Below are positions 15,296 to 24,937 of a stretch of DNA of 64,000 nucleotides, piece after piece. This stretch comes from Fulvimarina pelagi HTCC2506. Its GTDB lineage: Bacteria > Pseudomonadota > Alphaproteobacteria > Rhizobiales > Rhizobiaceae. The position numbers were made by a program, and so were the translations under genes. Numbering within the stretch: position 1 is the first letter of the stretch; every line of letters starts with the position of its first letter. The stretch lies in NCBI RefSeq assembly GCF_000153705.1, contig NZ_DS022272.1:3165298-3229297 (forward strand). Reading direction: 5' to 3'. Under the pieces are notes generated by a model that saw only the letters and a program-made list of their open reading frames with translations, did no database searches and was not told the origin of the DNA.

Positions 15296-16897
15296 CGCCT
15301 CCTTGATATAGGGATCGTTGGAAGCCTTCAGATCAGCGCGGACCTGGTTCAGCGTGCCCAGCCCGATGTCCCAGCCGCGAGCGACGTTGAAGGAGAACAG
15401 GTCGGCATTGATCCGAACGAGGTCGTGCGGATCGCATCGACGATGTTGAAGTCCACCTCCTCGGCCGGCTGAATGGCGGTACCGCTCAGGATCGCGCCCA
15501 CACCAAGCTGTGCGTAGCCCGGCTGCGGCACGTAGCCCGGAGGCAGCGGACCCGTGAAGGCACCCGCCTCGTTGGTCGGATTGAGGAAGGCGTCGAAGAG
15601 GGCGACCTCTCGCGGCTGCCCGTCCGGGCCAATGACGGTCATGGTCTGGCCGACCAGCGAATGGCCCACGCGGTAGACCGCGGCTGCGAACTCGTGGGAG
15701 ATGCGGGCATCGACGTCGGGGTTGTACTCGTCGTGGCCGTGGCTGCCGCTGCCTCGGATGCCGCCGATCAGGAAGTCGGCGAATTCATCGAAGACGACGC
15801 GCTGGTACTCCGCCTCATTGAGCATCTTGGCGGCCTGGAAGAACTCTTCCGACGTGCCCTCGAAGCCAGCCTCCATGAGCGTTTCGACGTGGAAGTTATG
15901 GTTGCGCGCCCACACTGTGTGCATCGAGGTGAGTGCGAAGTTCTCGTTCGCCCGCCCGTCGCCGGCGATGTAGTGGTCGAGGAGATTGATGAACGGGTTG
16001 GTGTCGAGGAGCAGCGGATAGCCTCCGCCCATGAAGTCCGACACCAGATGGTTCACGACGTCCGGATCGTAAGCGCCCGTTGCCTCGTCGAAGAGGTTGC
16101 CGGTGACGCCTTCCGAGATCGGGAAGTCGGTGAAGTATTCCCGGAAGCTGATCGCCCCGTTCGGCAGCGAAGGATCCCGGAAGATCGTGTTCGCTTCCCA
16201 ATGATGCTCGATCAGCTCACGCAGCGTCGGCAAGAGCCGGAATTCGGGATTGGACGGGTCGTCGGCACCGGCCAGCAGCCGCATGCCGAAGCCCTGAGCA
16301 CCGTCGCTCTCCCTGAGGAACTGGCCGACGAGCTCGTTCGAACCGTATGCCTGGTTCTGATCGACGAAGGGCGAAGCCTTGTTGAGATGCTGCGGGATCC
16401 CGTTTTCGTCGATCACATGCACCTTGCCGCGTGTGAGGTCGGCCGGATTGTCGACGCCTGGGGCGCGGGCCGAACCGGGCCCGCCGATCTCGATCACTCC
16501 GTTCAGAGAGTCTTTGGGCAAGAAGTCGAGGCCGTGGTCGAAGTACTGGCCGAACGCCATGAAGAAGGTGTTTGCGCCCGACTTCGCTGGCGCCAGATCA
16601 GCTTCCTGAACGCCGAGGATGTTGCTGATCTCGCGTGGGTCGAGCCCAGCGAAGATCGGGTTGACGGCCCGGTTGTTGATCGTTGCGTCGTATTCGCCGT
16701 AGCGGGCCTCGGTCAGGCGAATGAAGACTTCGTCCGCCGAGCCGAATTCCGGGTTGTTCTCGTTGTTGTTGCGGCCGAGCAGTTCGCGTACCCCGGCAGC
16801 GCCTTCGGTGTCGTCGTCACCCTCAAAGGCCGGACGACCATTGACCAGATTCTTCAGTCCTTCAAGGTCGCGGGCAGTCAAGGTGAAAGCGCCGCGG
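14625..16897 (-). repeat. Tandem duplication, copy B (peroxidase domain plus acidic linker)
   Basis: Second copy of the unit. Its upstream edge on the coding strand is at the codons for RGAFTL (position 16897 differs from copy A just beyond). Its linker carries about 33 extra bases relative to copy A. This copy keeps the peroxidase frame open down to about 15426. Confidence 0.85.
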
Positions 16898-19800
16898 GTG
16901 GCCTCGAGGCCGACAACCTCGCCGGTTGCCAACTTGAACGTTGGGATGCCATTCGAAGGGAAGCTCACCGTATGGCGCCCGTTCGACAGGGTGGTCATTC
17001 CATCTTTTTCAATCAAAGCGTAGTCCGACATCTCGGACCCTGGAGCCAGTTCGATTACGTCCTGCGGGCGTAGTGTCCCGATAACCGTGTCCTTGCCTCC
17101 ATTGGATTTGAACACGATGCGGTGCGCTGACTGCAGGTTCGTGATGTCGACCGTGTCATCGCCGGCCTGGCCATCGATCGTGATCGTGTTGAGCGCCAGC
17201 GAGGTCGTGCTGAAGTCGCCGAAAATCTGGACCGCATCGCCGCGGGCCTCGCCCGCACCGCCGATCGGCCGCGTATTGATCTCCAGCTCTTCGACATTCC
17301 TGACCAGAGCAATTCGATCTGCGTTTGTGTCAGCTGCACCGTTGATCGTGCGTGTGATGACGATTTCGGTGGCTGCGCCTCCGGGGTTCAGGCCTGCCGC
17401 AATCGCAGCATCGCGAGTGTAGATGCGGAATGTCTCCGCGAGTGCCTCATCACCGTTCACCGACAAGGCGTCAGTCCCGCCGCCGCCGTTGACCACGTCG
17501 CGGCCGTCGCCGGTAAACCAGAACACGGTGTCGTCTCCCGCGCCGCCGTTTACGGTGTCGTTACCGCGTCCACCTGCGAGGGTATCATCGTCCCCGTTAC
17601 CGTTCAGGAGATCGGCACCGCCGTCGCCAAGGAGCAAGTCTCTCCCGCCGCCGCCGCGGATGGTGTCGGCTCCCCCGAGACCACGGATCGTATCGTCGGC
17701 TGCTGTGCCATCGAGCTCGTTGTCCTGTCCGTTGCCCCGCTGGAAGTCGGCGATGCGGTTTTCGGCCTGCCGGATGGTCAGCTCCTCACCGTCGTCGAAC
17801 CGGATGCGCTCGATGTCGATGAACTCGTCCTCGATTGCGCCGATCGCCGTTTCAAGGCTGCCGGTCGGCGTCAGGAAGAACTCCGCATCCGCCGCGTTGT
17901 AGTCCACGACTGCCGTGTCGACCCCGTCGCCCCCTTCGAAGACGTTGTTCCCGCCGCCTCCGATAAGAGTGTCGTCGCCGCCCTGACCCGCAAGCAGGTC
18001 GTCGCCGGCGCCGCCGTCGAGCGTGTCTTCGCCCGAGAGGCCGACGATGACGTCGTCACCGGGGGTTCCGACGATATTGTCCATGCCGTCCGAGCCGACG
18101 AAGGCCGTCACGAAGCCTGCGTTTACGGGGTCGCTCATGTCGATCGCATGCGATCCAACAAAGAGCAGGTCGCCGTTGGCGTCCGTCAGATCCGTCGCCG
18201 GATCGAGCGGCTCCGAAGGTTCGGTCACGACTGTCGTCCGCCGGCCCGCGCCATCGGTATAGGTGATCGCCGCGCGGACCCGCTCGCCGTCCAGCCCGAT
18301 GACAGGGTCGCCATCGGGGGTGAACGTCACACCGGCCGCCAAAGCGTCGACGAAGACGCCGCTGCCCGCGGGATCCTCGATCTGCCATGCCACAGTGAAG
18401 TTGGTGATCGCACCGCCATTCTCGTTGTCTGAGTCGGTGACACCGGCAAGCGAGCCATCGGCATTGGTCGCCACTCGGATCGGCAGACCCGCCTGGAAGA
18501 CCAGTTCGCCGTCGACATTGGTCAGCGCCTGAAGCGTCGGCGTGCCCTCCGGCAGGTTATCGAGCCCGGCCTCGCGGTCGATGGTGGCATCGGCGAACTC
18601 AAGACGCTCGATCCCCCTCAGATAGTCTGTGCCGTCGATCCCGACGGTCACGCCGTCACCGGCGAGGGGATCGATGTGACGGATCTCGACGAAGCCGTCG
18701 CCGTCCACGTCGCTGAAGTTCTGGCCGCCGACGCCGGCGCCCTCGATCACGTATTCCGAGATGTTGCCGCGAAAGACGGCGGTGTCGAAGCTCGAGGCCG
18801 CATCCCCTTCATCATTCAGGATTTCGCGGACGATGTGCATGTTGGTCGGTGCAATCGTGCGATCGATGAGCATCTCGAAGACCGACCGACCAACCCATGC
18901 CTGCTGCGCGGTGTTGGCATCGACATCCGCCTGCGAGAAGACGTGACGCATGGTGGTCACGGTCCCCAGCTCTTCCTGCGTCTCAGGATCGCGGATGCTG
19001 ATCCGGACGTTCAGCCACCGGTCGCCATCGATGACGTCGTCGCCACCATTACCCTGGATGCGGTCGTTGCCCCGGCCGCCCATAATGAAGTTTCCGCTGT
19101 CCCAAGAGATAGCCTGCTCAAGATCGTCCGCCGTCATACCGGTCGGAGCATTTTCGATCAGATCGCCGAGCCACTCCCTGAGACCGTCGATCCGGTCGAC
19201 GCCGGCTTGGCTCAGGCCGTCACCGAAGAATGTCGCCTCGTTGGCAGCGACGGTCGCAAAGTCGACGATCTCGTCCGGTACGGCATCCGCGGAGGTTCGC
19301 TCGTCGCCGAACAGCTGGTCGTCGCCGTTCCAGCCCGAAAGGCCTTCGACCTTATCGAACCGGTTGCGCAGAATGTCTTCCTCCTCGGTCGTGAAGATTC
19401 TGATCCGCATGTCGGCATAGGCGTCACGCACATTGCCCTGGAAGGAGACCCAGTCGAAGCCGAACATGCCCTCGTTGCGCATGACGCTTTCGCCCTGAAC
19501 CATGATGTCGTCGCCCGATTCGGCGTCGAAATCATGCTCGTCCGAGCCTGCGAACATGACGTCGTGACCGAGGATGCGCGAGTTGAAGAACAGCTCGGAA
19601 TTATCGCCCGCGGTCGTGTCGAAGCCTTTACCGGCCTCGATCCAGTCGTCGCCCTCGTTGCCCAGGAGGAAATCCGCGCCTTCGCCGCCGACGATGAAGT
19701 CATCGCCTTCGCCGCCGAAGACCTCAGACGCGTCTGCGCCGAGGAAGATCGCGTCCTTGCCTTCGCCGCCCATCAGGACGTCGAGACCGTTGGCGGTAGC

Positions 19801-22800
19801 CATCACGTCGTCGCCTTCGTCGCCCTTCAGGAAGTCGCCTTCGTCGCCGGCGTCCAAAATGATGTCGTTGCCGTAGCCGCCGTTCACCAGGTCGACGCCG
19901 AAGCCGCTCTCGATGTAGTCGTCGCCGGCGTCGCCCCAGATCGCGTCGTCGCCGTCGTCGGTGATGATCGTGTCGTCATCGTTGGTGCCGCCGACAACGA
20001 TGTGCTCGCCACCGGTGAACTTGATGTAGTTGGTCTCCACCTCCGAAGTCGTCAGATCGTCACGCAGGACCTTCTTGCGGCCAAGCGCCTCGAGGATCGG
20101 GTCGTTGCCCTCCGGATCCTCGATCAGCTGATTCGCCTTGTTGACCTCGAGGACGAAGTCGTAGTCGGCGAAGACGTCGATCCCGATGTGGTGCGGGGTA
20201 ACGTCGTCCTCGGTCCCCTTGATGCCGTCCGGTCCGGGCAGCGTGAGGTTGGTGTTCGCCATGATGATCTTGGCGAACGCGTTCTCTTCCAGCTCGTTGA
20301 GCAGGTTCTGTCCCTGCGTCCGCGTCAGATAGTAGAACCGGTCGCCGAACTGCAGCGCTTCCATCTGCGCCTCGAAGATGGCCGAGAAGGTCGACCCCAG
20401 CATGCCGCCGAAGGGCATGATGCGTTCAGCCAGGCCGCCGACCCAGAGATCGATCTCGTTCAGACCATTGTTCGCGGCGTTCCATTCGCCGCGCGACAGC
20501 ATGAAGTCGAGCCGATCGGTATCGTTCAGGCTCTCGCTGCCGAACACCAGGTCGAACGCAGCGGCGCGCTTGTCAGCAAGCGTCGTAGCCCCGGTAACCG
20601 TCTCATGCAGGCCGTATGCCGCGATGAGGTTTACGACCGTCATAGGCGTCTTCAGGTTTTGGGCAAGGTCCGCCCAGCTCTCGTAGGGCTTCAGCCAGAC
20701 CGAGTTGGTCTGCCCGTAGAGCTCGGCCCGGGCGTCGTTGAACGTTGGCATCCCGGTCTCACGGCCACGCGCGATGTTCAGCGCCGGCAGGTCGAGCGGC
20801 AGGCCAAGCAGGTTGCTCCGCAGCGAACTCACGACGTACTCGTCGATCGCACTTCCGCGCTCAGTCGTCATGCCGCGAACGATTGCCGCCGCGGCCTCGT
20901 CGGCCGATATCTCGTTGTCGTTCCCATCGCGCTTGAAGACGTCCGGGTTGAGAAACGCCTGGATGAGACCCATGTCGTCGGTCGACACTTCACCCGTGGT
21001 CTCGTCGACGAACACGCGCGGCATGTTGTCGGTCAGCATCGAGTGGCCGAACCGGTACACGACGTTCGCGAACTCGGCGAAGATCGCCGGGTTGATGTCG
21101 GTCACCGCGTTGAAGACGAACGGGTCGATGTTCGGATTGATCTTCCGGCCGAACTCTTCGAACACGAGGTGCTGGTACTGCATCTCGGTCGCGAAGCGCG
21201 CAGCCTGGAACAGACGCTCACCGTCCCACGACAGCGTCGCGATCACCGCCGGGTCCGTCGGAACCTCGCTGACGTCGACCGCCAGCCACTCGTTCAGCAT
21301 TTCGAGGTCGCCGGTTTCGAGGATCGTCTTCTTCTGATCTTCGACCTGTCGGTTGTGCTCGGAGTGGAACACATGGTGGACCGAAGTCAGCGCGATGTTC
21401 TCATTGCCGCGCCCATCGCCCGTGATGAAGTGGCGGCCGAGAAGCTCGGAGTCATAAGTACCTTCCGCCTTCAACAATCCGGTTTGGCTGTCGACCGGGT
21501 TTGCAGCGTGGGCGATGTCGTCAAGGAAGGCGTGTCCGATCCGGACCGCGCCGGTCAGCGAGCCGTCCTCCGATTGCACCGTGAAGGTGTTAATCGGGTT
21601 TTCCGGATCGCCCTCGACGACGATGTCGTCGGCAGTGTTCGGGATCCCGTCCGGCCCGACGCCCAGCACGACCTGCGGGAAGCCGTTCGGTCCGCGGACG
21701 AACTCGCCGTAGGCGTCGGTCAGGATCAGCGGGATGCTGACGGCGTCGCCGTCGGCAAGGGCGATGCCCAGCTTCTCGGCCGCCTGCACCTTCACTTCGG
21801 CCCAGGTCGCCAGTCCGCCGTTCGCGCCGTCCAGCAGGTGGCCGGTCGAAATCGGCCTGCCGTCAACCATCTCGTATTCACGGACGAAGACCTGGTGCGA
21901 GGCGTGCGAGGTATAGGTCTGGTTCTGGTCGACGAAGGGCGTTGTGACGTTCTTCCCCTCCGTCATGCTGCCGTCCGGCCCCTCGGTCGGTGTCGAGCGC
22001 GTCAGCACCATGAATTGCATGTGCGGCGGCACCTGGCCCGAGACAACGAGCGGGTCATCCGCCTGAAGCGGGATGAAAACGGTACCGTTGCCACCTTTGG
22101 TGATGAGGTCGAGGCCATGATCGAAGAACTGGCCGAAGAAGGTCATCCATGCGTTGAATGGCGCCGAAATGCCGTCATCCGGAGCGATGTTCGGCAGGGT
22201 CGCCAGATCCTCGTCGGTGATCTCGATGCGATTCCCGCTCGATGCGCTCAGCTCGACGTTGTCGATCAGCGCCTGACCACCACCGGTATGGGAGATCTCG
22301 ACACGAAGCTCCGAGCCGACATGGGCGGCAAGCTGTGCCTCGCTAGCCGACAGGTTGACGTCGGCCCATGTGCCGTCGGCCGGCGCCGGCAAGTTCACCT
22401 GCGAGACGACGGTGGCGTTGCCAAGCTCGTCGATGGCGACGAGGCGGGCGACGCCTGTTGCGAGCGGATTGTCGCTGCGGTTGCCAAAGCGGAAGGACAG
22501 CGAATGGCTGGTGTTGTCGCCTATCGTACCAACGTCCTGAGACAGTACCGCGCCACTCTGGAACCAGGCCACGTTCTCGCCCGTCATTCCCGCTTGGTCG
22601 ATAACGAAATCGGTCGGCGCAAACGTGCCGCCGCTGCCGGTCAGAGCCCAACCGACCGGCGCGCCAAGCGTCCAGTTTCCGCGAACTGCATCCTCGTTGA
22701 CGTTGGGTTCGCCGTTGGCCAGCGATTGCTGGTCGAAGCCGGCGTTCAAGACGTCGAGCTCGACGGCGCCTTCGCCCGGCAGAACCGGGATCATGTCTTC

Positions 22801-23301
22801 GCCGTGGATCTCGTGCCATGCAGCGACGGCGGCCTCGTTGTTGAACCATGCGTCGACGGCGGCCGGGTTGTTGACGCTCAGATCGACGACCAGGTTCGAG
22901 ATGATCCGCGGATCGGCGTCGACGACGTGGCCGGGCTGACCGTAGTCCGTGTTGGTGACAAACTGAGTGGTCGGATTCGTCGGATCGCCGAGCGGCATCT
23001 GGTCGTTGTCCTCATCGTCACGGTAGTTGGCCGTGAGAAGGCGCGGCATCGCCTGGTCGGCGGCGCCCCAGTACTCACGACCCTCGATGAGGTTGTTGTA
23101 CGATCCGTCGACGGTGCGCAGGCCATAGGGGACGTGCGGATCGGATATCGCGAGCTTGGCGCCCTCCGTTCCGCTCGGTACGATATTGCCTGCCGCGTCC
23201 ACGTAAATCTCGGTAAGCGGAATTCCGGCGGCGTGCGCCTCAGCGATTTTGATCTGGCGGAGGATGAAATCGAGATCGTTCTTGTTAAGTTTAACGGCCA
23301 T
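15349..23301 (-). CDS. mopA: Giant animal-type haem peroxidase with RTX repeats (MopA-like), main reading frame
   Basis: A 2650-codon frame with ribosome-binding site GGGAGGAG before the ATG at 23301. There is no Sec signal. Peroxidase domain 1: distal His395 in FFGQFFDHGLD, calcium site TPFVDQNQTYTSHA, catalytic Arg/Glu region GDGRGNENIALTSVHH, proximal His753 in VVYRFGHSML. RTX blocks follow near residues 1100-1240, 1740-1800 and 1860-1935. Peroxidase domain 2: His2256 (FGQYFDHGLD) and His2547 (AVYRVGHSL). The frame is lost near 15426 by a missing T relative to the duplicate. With four single-base corrections the gene reaches 11468 (3945 residues). The architecture matches MopA, the Mn(II)-oxidising haem peroxidase of Aurantimonas; activity on manganese here is an inference. 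Export by the neighbouring type I system is likely. Confidence 0.85.
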   Translation of the reverse strand: MAVKLNKNDLDFILRQIKIAEAHAAGIPLTEIYVDAAGNIVPSGTEGAKLAISDPHVPYGLRTVDGSYNNLIEGREYWGAADQAMPRLLTANYRDDEDNDQMPLGDPTNPTTQFVTNTDYGQPGHVVDADPRIISNLVVDLSVNNPAAVDAWFNNEAAVAAWHEIHGEDMIPVLPGEGAVELDVLNAGFDQQSLANGEPNVNEDAVRGNWTLGAPVGWALTGSGGTFAPTDFVIDQAGMTGENVAWFQSGAVLSQDVGTIGDNTSHSLSFRFGNRSDNPLATGVARLVAIDELGNATVVSQVNLPAPADGTWADVNLSASEAQLAAHVGSELRVEISHTGGGQALIDNVELSASSGNRIEITDEDLATLPNIAPDDGISAPFNAWMTFFGQFFDHGLDLITKGGNGTVFIPLQADDPLVVSGQVPPHMQFMVLTRSTPTEGPDGSMTEGKNVTTPFVDQNQTYTSHASHQVFVREYEMVDGRPISTGHLLDGANGGLATWAEVKVQAAEKLGIALADGDAVSIPLILTDAYGEFVRGPNGFPQVVLGVGPDGIPNTADDIVVEGDPENPINTFTVQSEDGSLTGAVRIGHAFLDDIAHAANPVDSQTGLLKAEGTYDSELLGRHFITGDGRGNENIALTSVHHVFHSEHNRQVEDQKKTILETGDLEMLNEWLAVDVSEVPTDPAVIATLSWDGERLFQAARFATEMQYQHLVFEEFGRKINPNIDPFVFNAVTDINPAIFAEFANVVYRFGHSMLTDNMPRVFVDETTGEVSTDDMGLIQAFLNPDVFKRDGNDNEISADEAAAAIVRGMTTERGSAIDEYVVSSLRSNLLGLPLDLPALNIARGRETGMPTFNDARAELYGQTNSVWLKPYESWADLAQNLKTPMTVVNLIAAYGLHETVTGATTLADKRAAAFDLVFGSESLNDTDRLDFMLSRGEWNAANNGLNEIDLWVGGLAERIMPFGGMLGSTFSAIFEAQMEALQFGDRFYYLTRTQGQNLLNELEENAFAKIIMANTNLTLPGPDGIKGTEDDVTPHHIGIDVFADYDFVLEVNKANQLIEDPEGNDPILEALGRKKVLRDDLTTSEVETNYIKFTGGEHIVVGGTNDDDTIITDDGDDAIWGDAGDDYIESGFGVDLVNGGYGNDIILDAGDEGDFLKGDEGDDVMATANGLDVLMGGEGKDAIFLGADASEVFGGEGDDFIVGGEGADFLLGNEGDDWIEAGKGFDTTAGDNSELFFNSRILGHDVMFAGSDEHDFDAESGDDIMVQGESVMRNEGMFGFDWVSFQGNVRDAYADMRIRIFTTEEEDILRNRFDKVEGLSGWNGDDQLFGDERTSADAVPDEIVDFATVAANEATFFGDGLSQAGVDRIDGLREWLGDLIENAPTGMTADDLEQAISWDSGNFIMGGRGNDRIQGNGGDDVIDGDRWLNVRISIRDPETQEELGTVTTMRHVFSQADVDANTAQQAWVGRSVFEMLIDRTIAPTNMHIVREILNDEGDAASSFDTAVFRGNISEYVIEGAGVGGQNFSDVDGDGFVEIRHIDPLAGDGVTVGIDGTDYLRGIERLEFADATIDREAGLDNLPEGTPTLQALTNVDGELVFQAGLPIRVATNADGSLAGVTDSDNENGGAITNFTVAWQIEDPAGSGVFVDALAAGVTFTPDGDPVIGLDGERVRAAITYTDGAGRRTTVVTEPSEPLDPATDLTDANGDLLFVGSHAIDMSDPVNAGFVTAFVGSDGMDNIVGTPGDDVIVGLSGEDTLDGGAGDDLLAGQGGDDTLIGGGGNNVFEGGDGVDTAVVDYNAADAEFFLTPTGSLETAIGAIEDEFIDIERIRFDDGEELTIRQAENRIADFQRGNGQDNELDGTAADDTIRGLGGADTIRGGGGRDLLLGDGGADLLNGNGDDDTLAGGRGNDTVNGGAGDDTVFWFTGDGRDVVNGGGGTDALSVNGDEALAETFRIYTRDAAIAAGLNPGGAATEIVITRTINGAADTNADRIALVRNVEELEINTRPIGGAGEARGDAVQIFGDFSTTSLALNTITIDGQAGDDTVDITNLQSAHRIVFKSNGGKDTVIGTLRPQDVIELAPGSEMSDYALIEKDGMTTLSNGRHTVSFPSNGIPTFKLATGEVVGLEATRGAFTLTARDLEGLKNLVNGRPAFEGDDDTEGAAGVRELLGRNNNENNPEFGSADEVFIRLTEARYGEYDATINNRAVNPIFAGLDPREISNILGVQEADLAPAKSGANTFFMAFGQYFDHGLDFLPKDSLNGVIEIGGPGSARAPGVDNPADLTRGKVHVIDENGIPQHLNKASPFVDQNQAYGSNELVGQFLRESDGAQGFGMRLLAGADDPSNPEFRLLPTLRELIEHHWEANTIFRDPSLPNGAISFREYFTDFPISEGVTGNLFDEATGAYDPDVVNHLVSDFMGGGYPLLLDTNPFINLLDHYIAGDGRANENFALTSMHTVWARNHNFHVETLMEAGFEGTSEEFFQAAKMLNEAEYQRVVFDEFADFLIGGIRGSGSHGHDEYNPDVDARISHEFAAAVYRVGHSLVGQTMTVIGPDGQPREVALFDAFLNPTNEAGAFTGPLPPGYVPQPGYAQLGVGAILSGTAIQPAEEVDFNIVDAIRTTSFGSMPTCSPSTSLAAGTSGWAR

Positions 23302-23351
23302 GATGAATTCTCCTCCCAGAGGAATTTTGAATAGACAAGCGAGTTCTATTG

Positions 23352-23370
23352 CTTCTCTGAATCAGAGAAG
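23352..23370. promoter_or_regulatory. 19-base palindrome near the peroxidase start
   Basis: CTTCTCTGA-A-TCAGAGAAG, nine-base perfect arms around one base, about 50 bases upstream of the peroxidase ATG. Its right edge runs into an AGTCTGA heptamer (23369-23375). Operator or 5' leader hairpin; binding protein unknown. Confidence 0.55.
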
Positions 23371-23476
23371 TCTGATGGAGAGGGAGCATCGAGCCGTGAA
23401 CAAACTCGGTAACGGCTTCTACAACTGCACCATGACCCAACGGTATGAGGTCACATGAGCGGCTGATAGGTCGGAA

Positions 23477-23506
23477 AGTCTGACAATGATTCAGACTAAA
23501 GTCTGA
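23477..23506. promoter_or_regulatory. AGTCTGA heptamer cluster, likely response-regulator operator
   Basis: AGTCTGA (23477-23483), 7-base spacer, TCAGACT (23491-23497): a perfect inverted pair. A further direct AGTCTGA follows at 23500-23506. Inverted heptamers are the usual target form of NarL-type regulators, and a NarL-type kinase and regulator are encoded next door. Regulator assignment is an inference. Confidence 0.55.
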
Positions 23507-23548
23507 TGAAACTGTAGGCCCAAAGGCCGATGCAAATAGGATGCTTTT

Positions 23549-24937
23549 ATGTTATGGGCGCTCGAATCTTCGATCCGCAATTATTGGAAGCGTCTTGGCC
23601 TGACAGGCCGTTTCGTGGTGGCGAGCACTTCGTGGACGCTCCTTGTCCTAATCGTGGCCGGTACCGCGCAAGCGCACCTTCTGCGAGAAAATCTAAGGGA
23701 CGTAAGGACCGAGGTCGCCGTGACGTATATGCGGGGAATCATCGGCCCGTTCGTCGACGCCTTTCAAGCGGATGGCTCCGTCCCCGCGAACATCAAACGT
23801 GAACTTGACGAAGTTATCGAGAGCACGGGCCTTGCTCTGCAGATCGCTGACGTGAAGATCTGGCGTTTGGATGGAAGTCAAATCTACGGCTACAAAGATC
23901 TCGATCTGCACGCACGCGCTGACAGTGACGAGTTCCAAATGGCGGTCAACGGGGAGCTTGGTTCTGATTTCGAGGATGGCGACTCATTCGCAGGAACGGC
24001 CGATCTTCACGAAATCTACATTCCACTGAGAGATCGCGACGGGCAGGTCATCGCAGTAGGGGAATTTTATGAAGATTACGGTCGCGTAGACGCCATCGCG
24101 TTCGAGATATTATCCGGTTCCTGGGCAATCCGGTTAGCCGCGCTCGCAACCCTCGTCGCCATCCTTACTTTCATCGTGAGAGAGGCGGCGCGGACACTTC
24201 AGAAACAGCGCAGTGAAATTTCCTCCAATTATAGAAAGCGTTCTGCGCTCCTACTGCAGAATCGCAATCTCATCGCCTCTGCCGAAGAGGCTCATCGTCA
24301 AGCATTGAAGAGCGGTGAGAGACTTCTGAGCCAGATTGGATCTGAAATCCATGATGGACCAATCCAAGTTCTGACCTTAGCTGCTCTGCATGCTGGCTTC
24401 GAAAAGAAAGAGCAGGGTGGTGCACCTCGGGGGGAGAATAAGGTCGCAGACCTCATTCAGAGTGCCCTTAGCGAGTTGCGCCGGATATCACACGGGCTCA
24501 TCTTGCCTGATATCGAGACACTGAACACCCAAGATACCGTGAGAACGGTGGTCGATCTCCATCAGCGCTTGACAGGCAGCGAGGTAAGGCTCTCGTTCAA
24601 GACTCTGCCCGAGGGCTTATCGCCAGAACTACGAGCATGCATGTACCGAGTGATACAAGAAGGCCTCAACAATGGCTACCGGCACGCTGGGGGGCGTGGA
24701 CAAGCGGTTGAGGTCGGCTCAAGTGCCGGAAAGATCGAGATCACCGTGGAAAACGACGCCTTGGAGTCTTCCAGTTCAACGGACGCCGCTCGACCTCGTC
24801 TCGGTCTAAAGGGCATACGGAACCGGGTCCAGTCGTTTCATGGGTCTGCTGATTTCCGGATAGTGGATGGGCGGGCCATTCTCGAGATCGAGCTGCCGAT
24901 GACCAGATCGAATGGTGACGTCAAAGCCCGTCAATGA
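23549..24937 (+). CDS. Membrane sensor histidine kinase, NarL/DegS-like family
   Basis: A 462-residue sensor. Membrane helix 1 is at about residues 18-38, followed by a periplasmic sensing domain of about 150 residues, then membrane helix 2 near 192-212 (LAALATLVAILTFIV). The phospho-acceptor is His268 in the H-box SEIHDGPIQVL, which carries the HDGPxQ form typical of this kinase group. The ATPase domain has YRVIQEGLNNGYRHAGG (N-box) and GLKGIRNRV. The ligand of the periplasmic domain is unknown. It is divergent from the giant peroxidase (247-base gap) and convergent with a response regulator whose stop it overlaps by 7 bases, so the two probably form a pair controlling the secretion locus. 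Confidence 0.88.
   Translation: MLWALESSIRNYWKRLGLTGRFVVASTSWTLLVLIVAGTAQAHLLRENLRDVRTEVAVTYMRGIIGPFVDAFQADGSVPANIKRELDEVIESTGLALQIADVKIWRLDGSQIYGYKDLDLHARADSDEFQMAVNGELGSDFEDGDSFAGTADLHEIYIPLRDRDGQVIAVGEFYEDYGRVDAIAFEILSGSWAIRLAALATLVAILTFIVREAARTLQKQRSEISSNYRKRSALLLQNRNLIASAEEAHRQALKSGERLLSQIGSEIHDGPIQVLTLAALHAGFEKKEQGGAPRGENKVADLIQSALSELRRISHGLILPDIETLNTQDTVRTVVDLHQRLTGSEVRLSFKTLPEGLSPELRACMYRVIQEGLNNGYRHAGGRGQAVEVGSSAGKIEITVENDALESSSSTDAARPRLGLKGIRNRVQSFHGSADFRIVDGRAILEIELPMTRSNGDVKARQ

Larger units (their letters stand above)
23302..23548. other. Divergent promoter region of peroxidase and sensor kinase
   Basis: A 247-base gap between two divergent starts. It contains a 19-base palindrome and a set of four AGTCTGA heptamers (listed separately), a density of symmetric sites not seen elsewhere in the window. 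Most likely it carries both promoters and the response-regulator binding sites. Confidence 0.6.

Noticed and set aside
18676..23334. 1552-codon open frame on the plus strand opposite the peroxidase gene
   Set aside because: It mirrors the peroxidase codons, has no family resemblance, and arises from the high G+C third-position bias of the opposite strand.
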